From Pedobacter frigiditerrae (GTDB lineage: Bacteria > Bacteroidota > Bacteroidia > Sphingobacteriales > Sphingobacteriaceae): a DNA stretch of 64,000 nucleotides. The stretch spans positions 1,674,001 through 1,738,000 of the forward strand of contig NZ_JAVTSS010000002.1 of assembly GCF_032678705.1 (NCBI RefSeq), given 5' to 3'. The notes beneath the pieces are model-generated. The model was not told the DNA's origin. It did no database searches and was given only the letters and a program-made list of their open reading frames with translations. Below are positions 28,901 through 36,133 of this stretch, piece by piece (position 1 is the first letter of the stretch; every line of letters starts with the position of its first letter). Both the position numbers and the translations under genes were made by a program.

Positions 28901-29051
28901 TAACACCTGCTCCAGGCATCGGCTGATTTTTCTCATCTAATACTTTTCCCTTTAAAACGGTTTGGGCAAAAAGCAAAGATGGTGTTAGGCCTATTAAAAG
29001 TAGTAGCATAGCTAAACTCTTAAACAGCATTTTTTGTCTAGGTTTTTTCAT
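25968..29051 (-). CDS. SusC-like TonB-dependent outer-membrane transporter (xylan locus)
   Basis: A 1027-residue SusC/RagA family porin. Signal peptide 1-29, a carboxypeptidase-regulatory-like domain (about 33-110, KGKVLDEKNQPMPGAGVKL), the SusC signature NEIVVIGYGTQKRRDVTGSI, then the plug (LQGRLAGVEV, LFVVDNIPY, DASATAIYGSRGANGVILITT) and a long beta-barrel ending in ...LAGLNVTF with a terminal Phe. It imports oligosaccharides with energy from TonB. No N-terminal STN domain is seen, so it is not tied to an anti-sigma system. The best operator copy (29183-29198) lies 132 bp before the ATG. Confidence 0.95.
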   Translation of the reverse strand: MKKPRQKMLFKSLAMLLLLIGLTPSLLFAQTVLKGKVLDEKNQPMPGAGVKLKLSGKATVTDANGDFTISANPDEKTLIISYIGYPAQEIEIKSGVTSYNVTLTPDSKNLNEIVVIGYGTQKRRDVTGSIVSMSGAAIKEVPVANIQQALQGRLAGVEVQSVGTAPGAGAQIRIRGERSINASNNPLFVVDNIPYNGTLNDINPDDIASLDVLKDASATAIYGSRGANGVILITTKRGVAGDTRVSFNSYYGVTKITDKYNVYDANQYRALRDYSIYTQDYLADEKQGITAGRNTDWQDLMYKDGLITDNNLSISGGSEQSQFSVGGGYFKQTSVLPSQNFARASFKATGDFKIGKRVKIGFNNLSNYSITNGSQFGLNVFPLLTLSPLSSPYNLDGSVNKKPAGNLDDQNTTYNPLMLLTNDNQWVDRVRRFRTFTSFFGEVNIYDGLKYRLNAGLDFNQQEGNQFRGTDSYFRPGMSNIAAVNNGIGTKYSIDNLITYDKTFAQKHRVSVTALFGIEEEQFHNTSVSKEAITADFVQFYNLGLSAVEPAAVLGGSEASSTLISMMLRANYVYNDKYMITLTGRRDGSSRLGAGNKWKQYPAVSAGWSITNEEFMKEVKVFSNLKLRAGYGVTANQSIDAYSTLGGVASNGVRYNYGNISQTGYYVNRIVDPKLDWEYTKTTNIGLDFGILNNRITGSIDWYTAKTDKLLYGIPLPPTSGISENYLTNIGNITNKGLEVALSSQNIKTDGGFSWSTDLNFSFNRNKLVALNQSTTQVINAQLFVGQPLTAIYDYKKLGIWQTSEAAEAAKYGFVPGQLKLEDHNGDGKLTVDDKYVIGNGQADIQGGMTNRFSYKGFDLSFVLYARFGGTLISQVHQPLAGYLTINDGRRNQLAVDYWTPTNPTNAFPSPNVAGGLLSSPLTSDAATTLGYYDASFVKVRSINVGYSFDSKLAKKLGAQKLKIYVTAQNPFILYSPYVKAGGLDPEPTGTGNQGVQNPGNISSRALTIGATTPPIRSFLAGLNVTF

Positions 29052-29182
29052 ACAAGGTTTAATTTAATACGCAATGTTTCTTTAACTGCCTTTAAATAAC
29101 CTTAAGTTTTATTCTCCTGATTAAGAAGGAGATTAGCTTAAGTATATTTGGTTAGGATAAAAGTAGATATTAAAAAATTAAA

Positions 29183-29198
29183 TTGCAACCGATTGCAT
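29183..29198. promoter_or_regulatory. LacI-type operator before susC
   Basis: TTGCAACCGATTGCAT, differing from the GH115 site only in its first base. Confidence 0.75.
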
Positions 29199-29258
29199 AA
29201 AATATTTTTAATATATTTAATAATGCCTTTAATTTCACTAAAAATGCCGTTTAATTGT

Positions 29259-29296
29259 TGTGTACCGATTGCATCTAGTATTGAAACCGATTGCTT
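29259..29296. promoter_or_regulatory. Two weaker copies of the LacI-type operator
   Basis: 29281-29296 (TTGAAACCGATTGCTT) matches the susC site at 14 of 16 positions. 29259-29274 (TGTGTACCGATTGCAT) keeps only the right half. Spaced 22 bp apart, they could help cooperative binding. Confidence 0.5.
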
Positions 29297-29521
29297 TTTG
29301 AGCTAAATAACTCAATTGCTGCATGAAGAATTATTTATAAACTTGCCATTTCGTCTGGCTATTCCATCTATTAATATAATGAAATGCCATTAGGTTTACT
29401 TAATAAAAATACCCAATAATAGGTATTTATTAAACCTATTTAAAAGGTTACCTTGTAGTATCTTTTCGGGTTCTTAAATGCTTGCTATTTAGATAACTAA
29501 CTCATTTCAATCCTCAATAAA

Positions 29522-32500
29522 ATGACTCTCAAACTAAATAAGGCTTTCTTGCTATTTTTTTACTCGCTTTTTATTTGCTCGCTAAGTTTCGGAAGCAAAA
29601 AGAATAGCATAGACAATGAAAAAAAAATATTCGGCACAGCTTTAATCAGAAGTAATTACCTCCCTATACCCATAAAATTCTTGCCAAGTGATCTTAACGC
29701 TTATACCCCCGATTCATGCGTTTTGTTTACGCAGCAAAATTTATCTGTAGCTACCGACTCAGTCAGTAAAAAAAAGTATTATTATTTCACAATCAATAAA
29801 AAAGTAATCAGATTAAATGGTTCTTTAGCAAGTGTTGCAGAGGTTCAAACCCTTTTGGAATCCATTCAAAAGCTAGGTTATTTTAAGGAAATTAACCTTT
29901 TATATTTTGATAATAAGCGAAAAATTAATAGGTCTATAACAGTTAATTATCTTGCCAAAAAATTAAAAGAATTAAGATTGGTTTCTCGCAATGATAACTT
30001 GGTAGATGTATTGCTTTATTCGCAGCAAGGCACATTGCTTTCAAAAACATTAAATAGGGTAGATACTGTCTACTCAAAATGGTATAATCTATACAATGTA
30101 AAAAAGATAGGCCAAAGCCTTTATCATCAAAACGGAAGTCAAAAAGCAAGTATTAATTATGAGGATGGCTTAATTAGTGACACACTCACATTTTTTAATA
30201 TGGATGGTGTGGTATCAAGACAATATATTTATAGCAAAGGTAATGTTGTTAAAACATTGGTTGAGCCAATTAGAACCCCAAATTCAACGGCTTCGAATTA
30301 CAAAAAGGCTCTATTAATTGGTATCAATCAATACACCAGACCAGTAGAATATACAGCAAAAGAAATTAATGATAAATTTATAGAAGTGTATAATATCGCT
30401 GGCTCTGTAAACGATGTTAACCTCATTAAGAGTAAACTTATTTCTGGTCAAGGTTTTAATAAGGAGAATGTAAGCTTATTAACCGATGGGCAAGCTACAA
30501 AAGCAGGTATATTACAGGCATTAAACAATTTTGCTGCAAAGCTTTTGCCATCTGATATTGCATTTTTGCATTTTAGTGCTTTGAGCTATGATGCTACTAA
30601 AGTAAAAGATGGTAATGAAGTATTTATTTTAGCTAGTGATTATTATAAGGGTAAAAGTGATACAGTTAATACTTATTGGATAACAAAAAAGGAAATTGAA
30701 CAGGTGTTTGATGCCATTAAAAAGAAAATTGGTAGTAAGGGACAGCTAATAGTTTCTTACGATGCTTGTGGTCAGTCTGCAGATAACGCAAAAGACGAAA
30801 AAAAGAACGAGGTCCAATTTAGGGGTGAGCAAGGTAGCCTATTGTTTTCCTCTAAAAAATACACAGATGTGCCATTTGTTATCTTATCAGGTACCAGTGG
30901 TGATGAATTGAGTATGGAAGCTTCTAAGAATGGAGTTACCTATGGGATTTATTCTTATGCGCTTGCAAACGCACTTGCTTTGCCTTATTCAATAACAGAT
31001 GAGGATTTAATCAACGAAGTTAGATTGAATGTAACTAAACAAAATCCCAACTATTATTCAAATTTCCCGCAATATCTTTTCGAACAAAATCAATCCTCAA
31101 CAGAACAAGGTGTAACACTGGCAGAAATTAAACCTAAGGGCAATGCGCATATCATTTCTGTAGGCATCAGTAAATACCCAAAAACAGGTAAGCTTTCTTT
31201 TCTAAATTGCGTGGCTGATGCAACTTCTTATAATCAATATTTTACTGATCAGTATAAATCTGTATCTGAGACAGGAAATGTTAGCTCTTATTTGCTAACA
31301 GATTCTTTAGCCACCAAAAAAAATATATTAGATGCCATTAACAAAACAATGACATCAAAACCTGAAGATTATTTCGTGTTCAATTTTTCTGGTTACACGG
31401 TTCCTTTAAAAGATTCATTAGGTAAACAACTTACTTATTTCATCCCCTATGGGTTAAAAACCTTAACTGATACAGCTGAGATTAAGAAAAATGGAATATC
31501 ATTAGTGCAATTGAAAGATTTATTACAAATGATACCCGCTAATAATCAACTGTTTATAACAGAGGCTGGAAGTACAACTAATTTTCAAAAAGAATTTATC
31601 AAAAATTTGATAGAAAATAGCCCAACATTAGCGGCGATATCTAATAAAAATAGGGTGTTCATTGTTCCAAAAGGTGCAGGTATGGATAATATGGTTTGTA
31701 ATAATAGAGATATAAAGCATGGACCTTTAAATTATTATATCACCAACTTAACAAGCGATTTAAATATTTATGGTTTGTTTGAAAACGATTTATACATTAA
31801 TGCTTTAAAGTATGCAATTGGAAAAGCGGAAGCCGATTGTGATTACATAAGAAGCGGTTATTTTGATGTGTTCTTTGAAAAGAACTTTATTAGTGATCTG
31901 CAATATTTTATGCCCGAACAAGCCATGCAAATGCGTGGGGCTAAGATTAGAAATCAAACCAAAGAGAAATTAACTAGAGAGAACTCAAAACGTTATGCTT
32001 TGGTTATTGGCACAAATACTTATAAAGCAAGTGCACAGTGGGGTAATTTAAGCAATCCAACTCTCGATGCAAAAGCAATAGCAGATGAATTAGAAAACAA
32101 CTACAATTATAAGGTAACACGTTTAATTGATAAGCCGTTAGATACCATTTATAACAAGGTGCTAATGTTGTCTAAATTGTTAAAGGAGAGTGACCAGTTA
32201 GTGATTTTTGTTGCCGGACATGGAGATTTTGATGATAACTTATTGGATGATGGATTGATTGTGGTTAATGATTCGAAACCTTCCAGCGATGATCCGTTTA
32301 GAAATTCATATATACAATATTCTAAACTATCTAGAATGATAAACAACTTGCCTCCTAACCAGATTTTATTATTGCTTGATGTTTGTTTTGGAGGCACGTT
32401 TGATGACCGTGTAGCTAACAATGTATCAAGAGGTGCAGATAATATGTTCGATATGAATGCTCTTGCTTATGACGAAACCGTATTAACAAATGCTACTAAA

Positions 32501-32839
32501 AGCGGGGAAGGGAAGTACGCAGATTTAAATGCAAATACCTATATCGAAGGTAAACTTGGGAAAAAGACTAGGGTTTATATCACCTCCGGTGGTAAAAAAG
32601 AAGTGCCAGATGGTTATGCAGGCAAACATTCTCCTTTTGCACAAAGATTAATTATGGCACTGCAAGGCAAAGGTGGAGCCAATAATTTACTAACGGCTAA
32701 AAATTTATATCAATTTGTAGAAAAATTGCCATCTGGTCCGCTTTTAGGTAGTTTTGGAGATGACAAGCCAGGGAGTGAGTTTTTATTAATTCCGAATATC
32801 ACGCCACCAGCAAAACCTACAACTGTAGCTAAAAATTAA
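29522..32839 (+). CDS. Secreted triple caspase-like (peptidase C14) protein
   Basis: A 1105-residue exported protein (signal peptide to about 24). Residues 160-250 look like a YwqK/MORN-type beta repeat (LYHQNGSQKASINYEDG). Three caspase-like units follow. Unit 1 (about 258-525) has KKALLIGINQY and Cys416 in SYDACGQS, but Leu354 where the catalytic His is expected. Unit 2 (541-770) has HIISVGISKYP but Tyr625 and Gly683 at the two catalytic places. Unit 3 (822-1090) has YALVIGTNTY, His900 in FVAGHGDFDD and Cys955 in LLLDVCFGGTF, a complete dyad. Cleavage after a basic residue would be expected for the family. Lone gene; partners and substrate unknown. Confidence 0.85.
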   Translation: MTLKLNKAFLLFFYSLFICSLSFGSKKNSIDNEKKIFGTALIRSNYLPIPIKFLPSDLNAYTPDSCVLFTQQNLSVATDSVSKKKYYYFTINKKVIRLNGSLASVAEVQTLLESIQKLGYFKEINLLYFDNKRKINRSITVNYLAKKLKELRLVSRNDNLVDVLLYSQQGTLLSKTLNRVDTVYSKWYNLYNVKKIGQSLYHQNGSQKASINYEDGLISDTLTFFNMDGVVSRQYIYSKGNVVKTLVEPIRTPNSTASNYKKALLIGINQYTRPVEYTAKEINDKFIEVYNIAGSVNDVNLIKSKLISGQGFNKENVSLLTDGQATKAGILQALNNFAAKLLPSDIAFLHFSALSYDATKVKDGNEVFILASDYYKGKSDTVNTYWITKKEIEQVFDAIKKKIGSKGQLIVSYDACGQSADNAKDEKKNEVQFRGEQGSLLFSSKKYTDVPFVILSGTSGDELSMEASKNGVTYGIYSYALANALALPYSITDEDLINEVRLNVTKQNPNYYSNFPQYLFEQNQSSTEQGVTLAEIKPKGNAHIISVGISKYPKTGKLSFLNCVADATSYNQYFTDQYKSVSETGNVSSYLLTDSLATKKNILDAINKTMTSKPEDYFVFNFSGYTVPLKDSLGKQLTYFIPYGLKTLTDTAEIKKNGISLVQLKDLLQMIPANNQLFITEAGSTTNFQKEFIKNLIENSPTLAAISNKNRVFIVPKGAGMDNMVCNNRDIKHGPLNYYITNLTSDLNIYGLFENDLYINALKYAIGKAEADCDYIRSGYFDVFFEKNFISDLQYFMPEQAMQMRGAKIRNQTKEKLTRENSKRYALVIGTNTYKASAQWGNLSNPTLDAKAIADELENNYNYKVTRLIDKPLDTIYNKVLMLSKLLKESDQLVIFVAGHGDFDDNLLDDGLIVVNDSKPSSDDPFRNSYIQYSKLSRMINNLPPNQILLLLDVCFGGTFDDRVANNVSRGADNMFDMNALAYDETVLTNATKSGEGKYADLNANTYIEGKLGKKTRVYITSGGKKEVPDGYAGKHSPFAQRLIMALQGKGGANNLLTAKNLYQFVEKLPSGPLLGSFGDDKPGSEFLLIPNITPPAKPTTVAKN

Positions 32840-32969
32840 TGGTTATGATGAATTGAAATTATCTTTTGTTTCTTCTTTCGGTAAGACCGATTTGACTTTT
32901 AGAAGCTTAGCTAAATGAGATTTCGATAAATCTTTATTATCTTCATTGTCGTAAAATTTATAGACTCAG

Positions 32970-33617
32970 ATGAAGAAATTAAGTTTAATCATTTTATTTT
33001 TACTTGCTTTTGTTAGCTTAAAAGCTCAAGAAGTACCTTTTTCAAAGGATATACAGAATTTTAAAAAGAAGGATAGCATAGCTTTTCCGCCGAAAAAAGC
33101 AGTGTTGTTTATTGGTAGTTCAACCTTTACCAAATGGACAGATGTACAAACCTATTTTCCAAATCATACCATCATCAATAGAGGATTTGGTGGTTCATCA
33201 TTGCCTAATCTAATTTATTTTGTAAAGGATATCGTTTATCCATACAAGCCAAAACAGGTGGTTATTTATTGTGGAGAGAATGATTTTACAGGAGGAGCTA
33301 CTGCAGATGTTGTAGTGGATAGAGTTAAGCAATTGTTTACGCTAATTAGAGAGAAATATCCAAAAGTTCATTTAACATTTATATCCATTAAGCCAAGCCC
33401 TTCAAGAGAAAAATACTGGCCATTAATGGTTGATGCTAACAAAAAGATAATGGAGCTCATTTCTAAAACAAAAAGAGCGACTTATATTAATACTTATGAT
33501 GCAATGTTTAATGCAGATGGAACAATCATGAAAGATATTTTCCTGTCGGACAACCTGCACATGAACGCAAAAGGTTATGCGATTTGGGCACCTATTATGG
33601 AGTCTTATTTGAAGTAA
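32970..33617 (+). CDS. Exported SGNH/GDSL-family hydrolase
   Basis: A 215-residue exported esterase-like protein with a signal peptide (to about 20). SGNH blocks are present: Ser51 in LFIGSSTF (block I, GSS in place of GDS), Gly in NRGFGGS (II), Asn in YCGENDF (III) and Asp194/His197 in SDNLHMNAKGY (V). Such enzymes remove acyl or acetyl groups from lipids or glycans. The gene stands alone, 130 bp after the caspase-like gene, and ends just before a stem-loop repeat. Substrate unknown. Confidence 0.85.
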   Translation: MKKLSLIILFLLAFVSLKAQEVPFSKDIQNFKKKDSIAFPPKKAVLFIGSSTFTKWTDVQTYFPNHTIINRGFGGSSLPNLIYFVKDIVYPYKPKQVVIYCGENDFTGGATADVVVDRVKQLFTLIREKYPKVHLTFISIKPSPSREKYWPLMVDANKKIMELISKTKRATYINTYDAMFNADGTIMKDIFLSDNLHMNAKGYAIWAPIMESYLK

Positions 33618-33623
33618 TACCAT

Positions 33624-33686
33624 TTGTCATTCAGAGCGAAGCGAAGAATCTGTTTAGTAGATCCTTCACTGCGTTCTGGTTGACAA
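33624..33686. repeat. Dispersed stem-loop repeat between convergent genes
   Basis: Arms of about 28 bases (TTGTCATTCAGAGCGAAGCG... and ...CTGGTTGACAA) pair with several mismatches around a 7-base loop. It lies between the convergent SGNH hydrolase and LytTR genes and may terminate both. Confidence 0.7.
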
Positions 33687-33691
33687 AACCA

Positions 33692-34435
33692 TTAAATCCC
33701 AAATCTTAACCTCAAAGCTTCGCTATTTGAACGGCTAGAAGTAACCCTTGTTTCATCAGCATTGTTGAGTACAAAAATGAGTGCGCCATTAAAGCCTTTT
33801 CTAATCTCTTTGATGTATTCGGTATTGATGATTTCGCTGCGATGAATCCTTAAAAATTCTTCAGGTAATTTCTCTTCAAGTGTAGATAAAGTAAAATCTG
33901 TTAGGTGTTTTTTGCCATCCACTGTGTGTAAAAAAACATATTTGTCTTCTGCTTGGATGTGAACAATATCATCCAGCTTGATTAATAAAATCTTATCTCC
34001 AAGTTTAACAGTTAAGGTTTTAATAGATTTTTTACCTTGTATCTGTCGGATTAATTCTTCGATTGGAACTTGAGCAGGAGCAAGGTTGGTTTGCTTTAAT
34101 TTTTTAATGGTCTTGTCCAGCCTTTCAATCTCAATCGGCTTTAATAAATAATCAATTGAGCCTTCTTCAAAAGCTTTAATGGCATATTGGTCGTATGCCG
34201 TTGTAAAAACAACTTTAGGATGATGTTTCAATTTCGCCAGCATTTCAAAACCATTTAATACTGGCATTTCAATATCCAAAAAAACTAAATCAGGTTTTAA
34301 ACTTTCAATTATTTCCAATCCTTCAGCTCCATTTTCAGCTTCGGCAATTATTTCTATTTCATCGTACTGCGTTAACAAGCGTTTAATTCGTTGGCGAGCC
34401 AATTGTTCGTCATCAATAATTATGGTCTTCCACAT
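33692..34435 (-). CDS. LytTR-type response regulator
   Basis: A 247-residue regulator. The receiver domain (1-120) has the acidic pair DD at 8-9, the phosphate acceptor Asp54 in LVFLDIEMP and the Lys in YLLKPIE. The LytTR DNA-binding domain (about 140-245) has VHIQAEDKYVFLHTVDG and FLRIHRSEIIN, the standard core. It lies 5 bp after the histidine kinase gene and is its partner. A pair of 15-bp direct repeats at 35579-35614, in the gap before the kinase gene, has the spacing expected of a LytTR site. Confidence 0.93.
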   Translation of the reverse strand: MWKTIIIDDEQLARQRIKRLLTQYDEIEIIAEAENGAEGLEIIESLKPDLVFLDIEMPVLNGFEMLAKLKHHPKVVFTTAYDQYAIKAFEEGSIDYLLKPIEIERLDKTIKKLKQTNLAPAQVPIEELIRQIQGKKSIKTLTVKLGDKILLIKLDDIVHIQAEDKYVFLHTVDGKKHLTDFTLSTLEEKLPEEFLRIHRSEIINTEYIKEIRKGFNGALIFVLNNADETRVTSSRSNSEALRLRFGI

Positions 34436-34440
34436 AGTAA

Positions 34441-35505
34441 TTAAATAAATGGTATTGAAATTTTAATGTGTTTTTCGGGTGTATTGTTAATTTGTATGTC
34501 GTGGTCATCTTTGTACAATAACTGCAGTTTGTCAAACGTACTTTGCAATCCATATCCAGCAATTAACTCTTCTGGAAAAGGAGTGCCGTTATCGTAAATA
34601 AAAATATCAATTCTGTTTCCAATCTTTGTAATATTAACTTTCATTTCGCCATCGTCGGGAACATCTTTTAGTCCGTGTTTTAAAGCATTTTCTACCAAAG
34701 GTTGTAATAAAAAGCGAGGTATTAATTTGTCTCTTAGTTCTGGCGAAACGTCAATTTTAAAGTTGATACGATTGCCGAAGCGTACTTTTTCAATGTCTAA
34801 ATAGGTGTTTAAAATCTCTATTTCCTCCCTTATGGCGACATGATTTTCTTGCAAGGTGTTTATGCTATACCTAAAAAGCTTAGACAGTTTCATAGTCATG
34901 TCTTCAGCTTTATCTGCATCTTCATGAATTAAGCTCGCAATGGAATTTAAGGCATTATATAAAAAGTGTGGATTGATTTTAGATTGTAATGCTTGCAATT
35001 CTGCTGCTGTTTTTAATTGATTTAACTTCACTAAATCCATTTCTTTAGACTTTAGCATGGTCTCTGCATTTATTCTTTGGAAATGGTATAGTAAAATTAG
35101 TGTGCCCACAATTACTGTTATCAACACATTAAATTTGTAATCATTAATATGACCTATAAAATTATATTTAATGTCAAATGCGATAGAAACAATGAAGTAT
35201 GATAGCTCCACGCCTATAAAGAGGCCTACTAAATTGCAGATGTAATAAATCCAAACAAAATTCCAGAAACCAATTTTAGCAGGTGTACAATAGCGTTGCA
35301 CAAACGCTATAACATTAGCGATGCTAAGGGTTATGAATAAACTAAAAAGAATGTTGAATAACACATTTTTAGTTTGCATATCTTGTGGATTAAAGATATA
35401 AATGAAAGTGCTCATTAAAAGGCCTACCGAAATTCCGATTATGGCATATTTGATATTGGTTTTTAGCCAACCACCTTCTTTAAACGATAATCTTTTTTCT
35501 ATCAT
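34441..35505 (-). CDS. LytS-type sensor histidine kinase
   Basis: A 354-residue membrane kinase. About four hydrophobic segments fill residues 15-145, with only short loops outside, so the signal may be sensed in the membrane. The kinase core is the His_kinase (LytS) type: KINPHFLYNALNSIASLI with His180 as phospho-acceptor, then an HATPase domain with FLLQPLVENALKHG, IDIFIYDNG and GYGLQSTFDKL. It forms an operon with the LytTR regulator and diverges from the small Cys-rich protein gene at 35647. Confidence 0.92.
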   Translation of the reverse strand: MIEKRLSFKEGGWLKTNIKYAIIGISVGLLMSTFIYIFNPQDMQTKNVLFNILFSLFITLSIANVIAFVQRYCTPAKIGFWNFVWIYYICNLVGLFIGVELSYFIVSIAFDIKYNFIGHINDYKFNVLITVIVGTLILLYHFQRINAETMLKSKEMDLVKLNQLKTAAELQALQSKINPHFLYNALNSIASLIHEDADKAEDMTMKLSKLFRYSINTLQENHVAIREEIEILNTYLDIEKVRFGNRINFKIDVSPELRDKLIPRFLLQPLVENALKHGLKDVPDDGEMKVNITKIGNRIDIFIYDNGTPFPEELIAGYGLQSTFDKLQLLYKDDHDIQINNTPEKHIKISIPFI

Positions 35506-35578
35506 GATATTTTAACAGGCATAATTTAGTGATTTTAGCAGTTCAAAGTTGCAAAATACTAGTGCATTAGTAAAGTTA

Positions 35579-35614
35579 TTAAAGATGAGTGGTAGAAAAT
35601 TAAAGATGAGTGGT
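35579..35614. promoter_or_regulatory. Pair of 15-bp direct repeats, probable LytTR site
   Basis: TTAAAGATGAGTGGT occurs at 35579-35593 and again at 35600-35614, 21 bp apart start to start, that is, two helical turns. LytTR regulators bind paired direct repeats at about this spacing. The pair lies between the lytS-like gene and the Cys-rich/TonB receptor genes. Confidence 0.55.
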
Positions 35615-35646
35615 TAATTTTTGTTCTATTTCTATACATTTGCGAA

Positions 35647-35958
35647 GTGAAAAATCTAGGCATCATTTATTTAATTTTTATGGTATTGCTTGGTGCTTTG
35701 CCATGTAATGATGAAATTGAAAATCTGGATGCTGCCTTTTCTCAAATATCAACAATAGAACAAAAAAAATCTCTAGAAACAGAAAGCTGCTCGCCAATCT
35801 GTTTATGTTCTTGCTGCGGTCAAAATGTTATTGAACCTCAATTTATCACCTTTGAAATAAAGGTTCCGGTTTTAATCTTGGAAAATCAAATAGCTAACTA
35901 TCATTTCTCTTTAGAACAAAGAGCACAAAATATTTGGCAACCACCAAAGTTGGTTTAG
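35647..35958 (+). CDS. Small exported Cys-rich protein (DUF6660-like)
   Basis: A 103-residue protein starting at a GTG, with a hydrophobic leader (KNLGIIYLIFMVLLGALPC). A cluster CSPICLCSCCG at about 48-58 holds five cysteines. This pattern and its place just before a TonB-dependent receptor resemble the DUF6660 family, which I recall only from context in Bacteroidota. The Cys cluster suggests metal binding, and the partner receptor suggests metal or chelate uptake. An exact TAnnTTTG word (TACATTTG, 35635) is only 5 bp before the GTG, so either the message is almost leaderless or the true promoter is elsewhere. Confidence 0.6.
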   Translation: MKNLGIIYLIFMVLLGALPCNDEIENLDAAFSQISTIEQKKSLETESCSPICLCSCCGQNVIEPQFITFEIKVPVLILENQIANYHFSLEQRAQNIWQPPKLV

Positions 35959-36002
35959 TTTAGTCTTATTGTTTTATTATCTCACGTAATTCCCTAACCC
36001 CA

Positions 36003-36116
36003 CGTCATTTCGAACGAGGAACGAGGAGAAATCTGTAACGGTCTTAGCATTTTCTTAAGAATCAAGGCTGCGGTTTTAGGAAACAGATATCTCGTCGCTG
36101 CGCTCACTCGATATGA
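36003..36116. repeat. Dispersed long stem-loop repeat (GTCATTTCGAACGAGGA type)
   Basis: The left arm starting GTCATTTCGAACGAGG pairs imperfectly with the right arm ending CTCACTCGATATGA; GAAATCTGT pairs with ACAGATATC inside. It fills most of the gap between the Cys-rich gene and the TonB receptor gene. Confidence 0.6.
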
Positions 36117-36133
36117 AGATAAATCATTAAAAA

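Larger units (their letters stand above)
29052..29521. promoter_or_regulatory. Divergent control region between susC and the caspase-like gene
   Basis: 470 bases without a gene. It contains one full LacI-type operator (29183-29198) and two weaker copies (29259-29274, 29281-29296), then an AT-rich inverted stretch near 29400-29440 (AATACC...GGTATT). The operators are closer to susC but could also influence the rightward gene at 29522. Confidence 0.55.

Noticed and set aside
29522-32839. Caspase-like protein as part of a cell-suicide defence system
   Set aside because: It has a signal peptide and stands alone, without the cytoplasmic sensor, NTPase or gasdermin partners of such systems.
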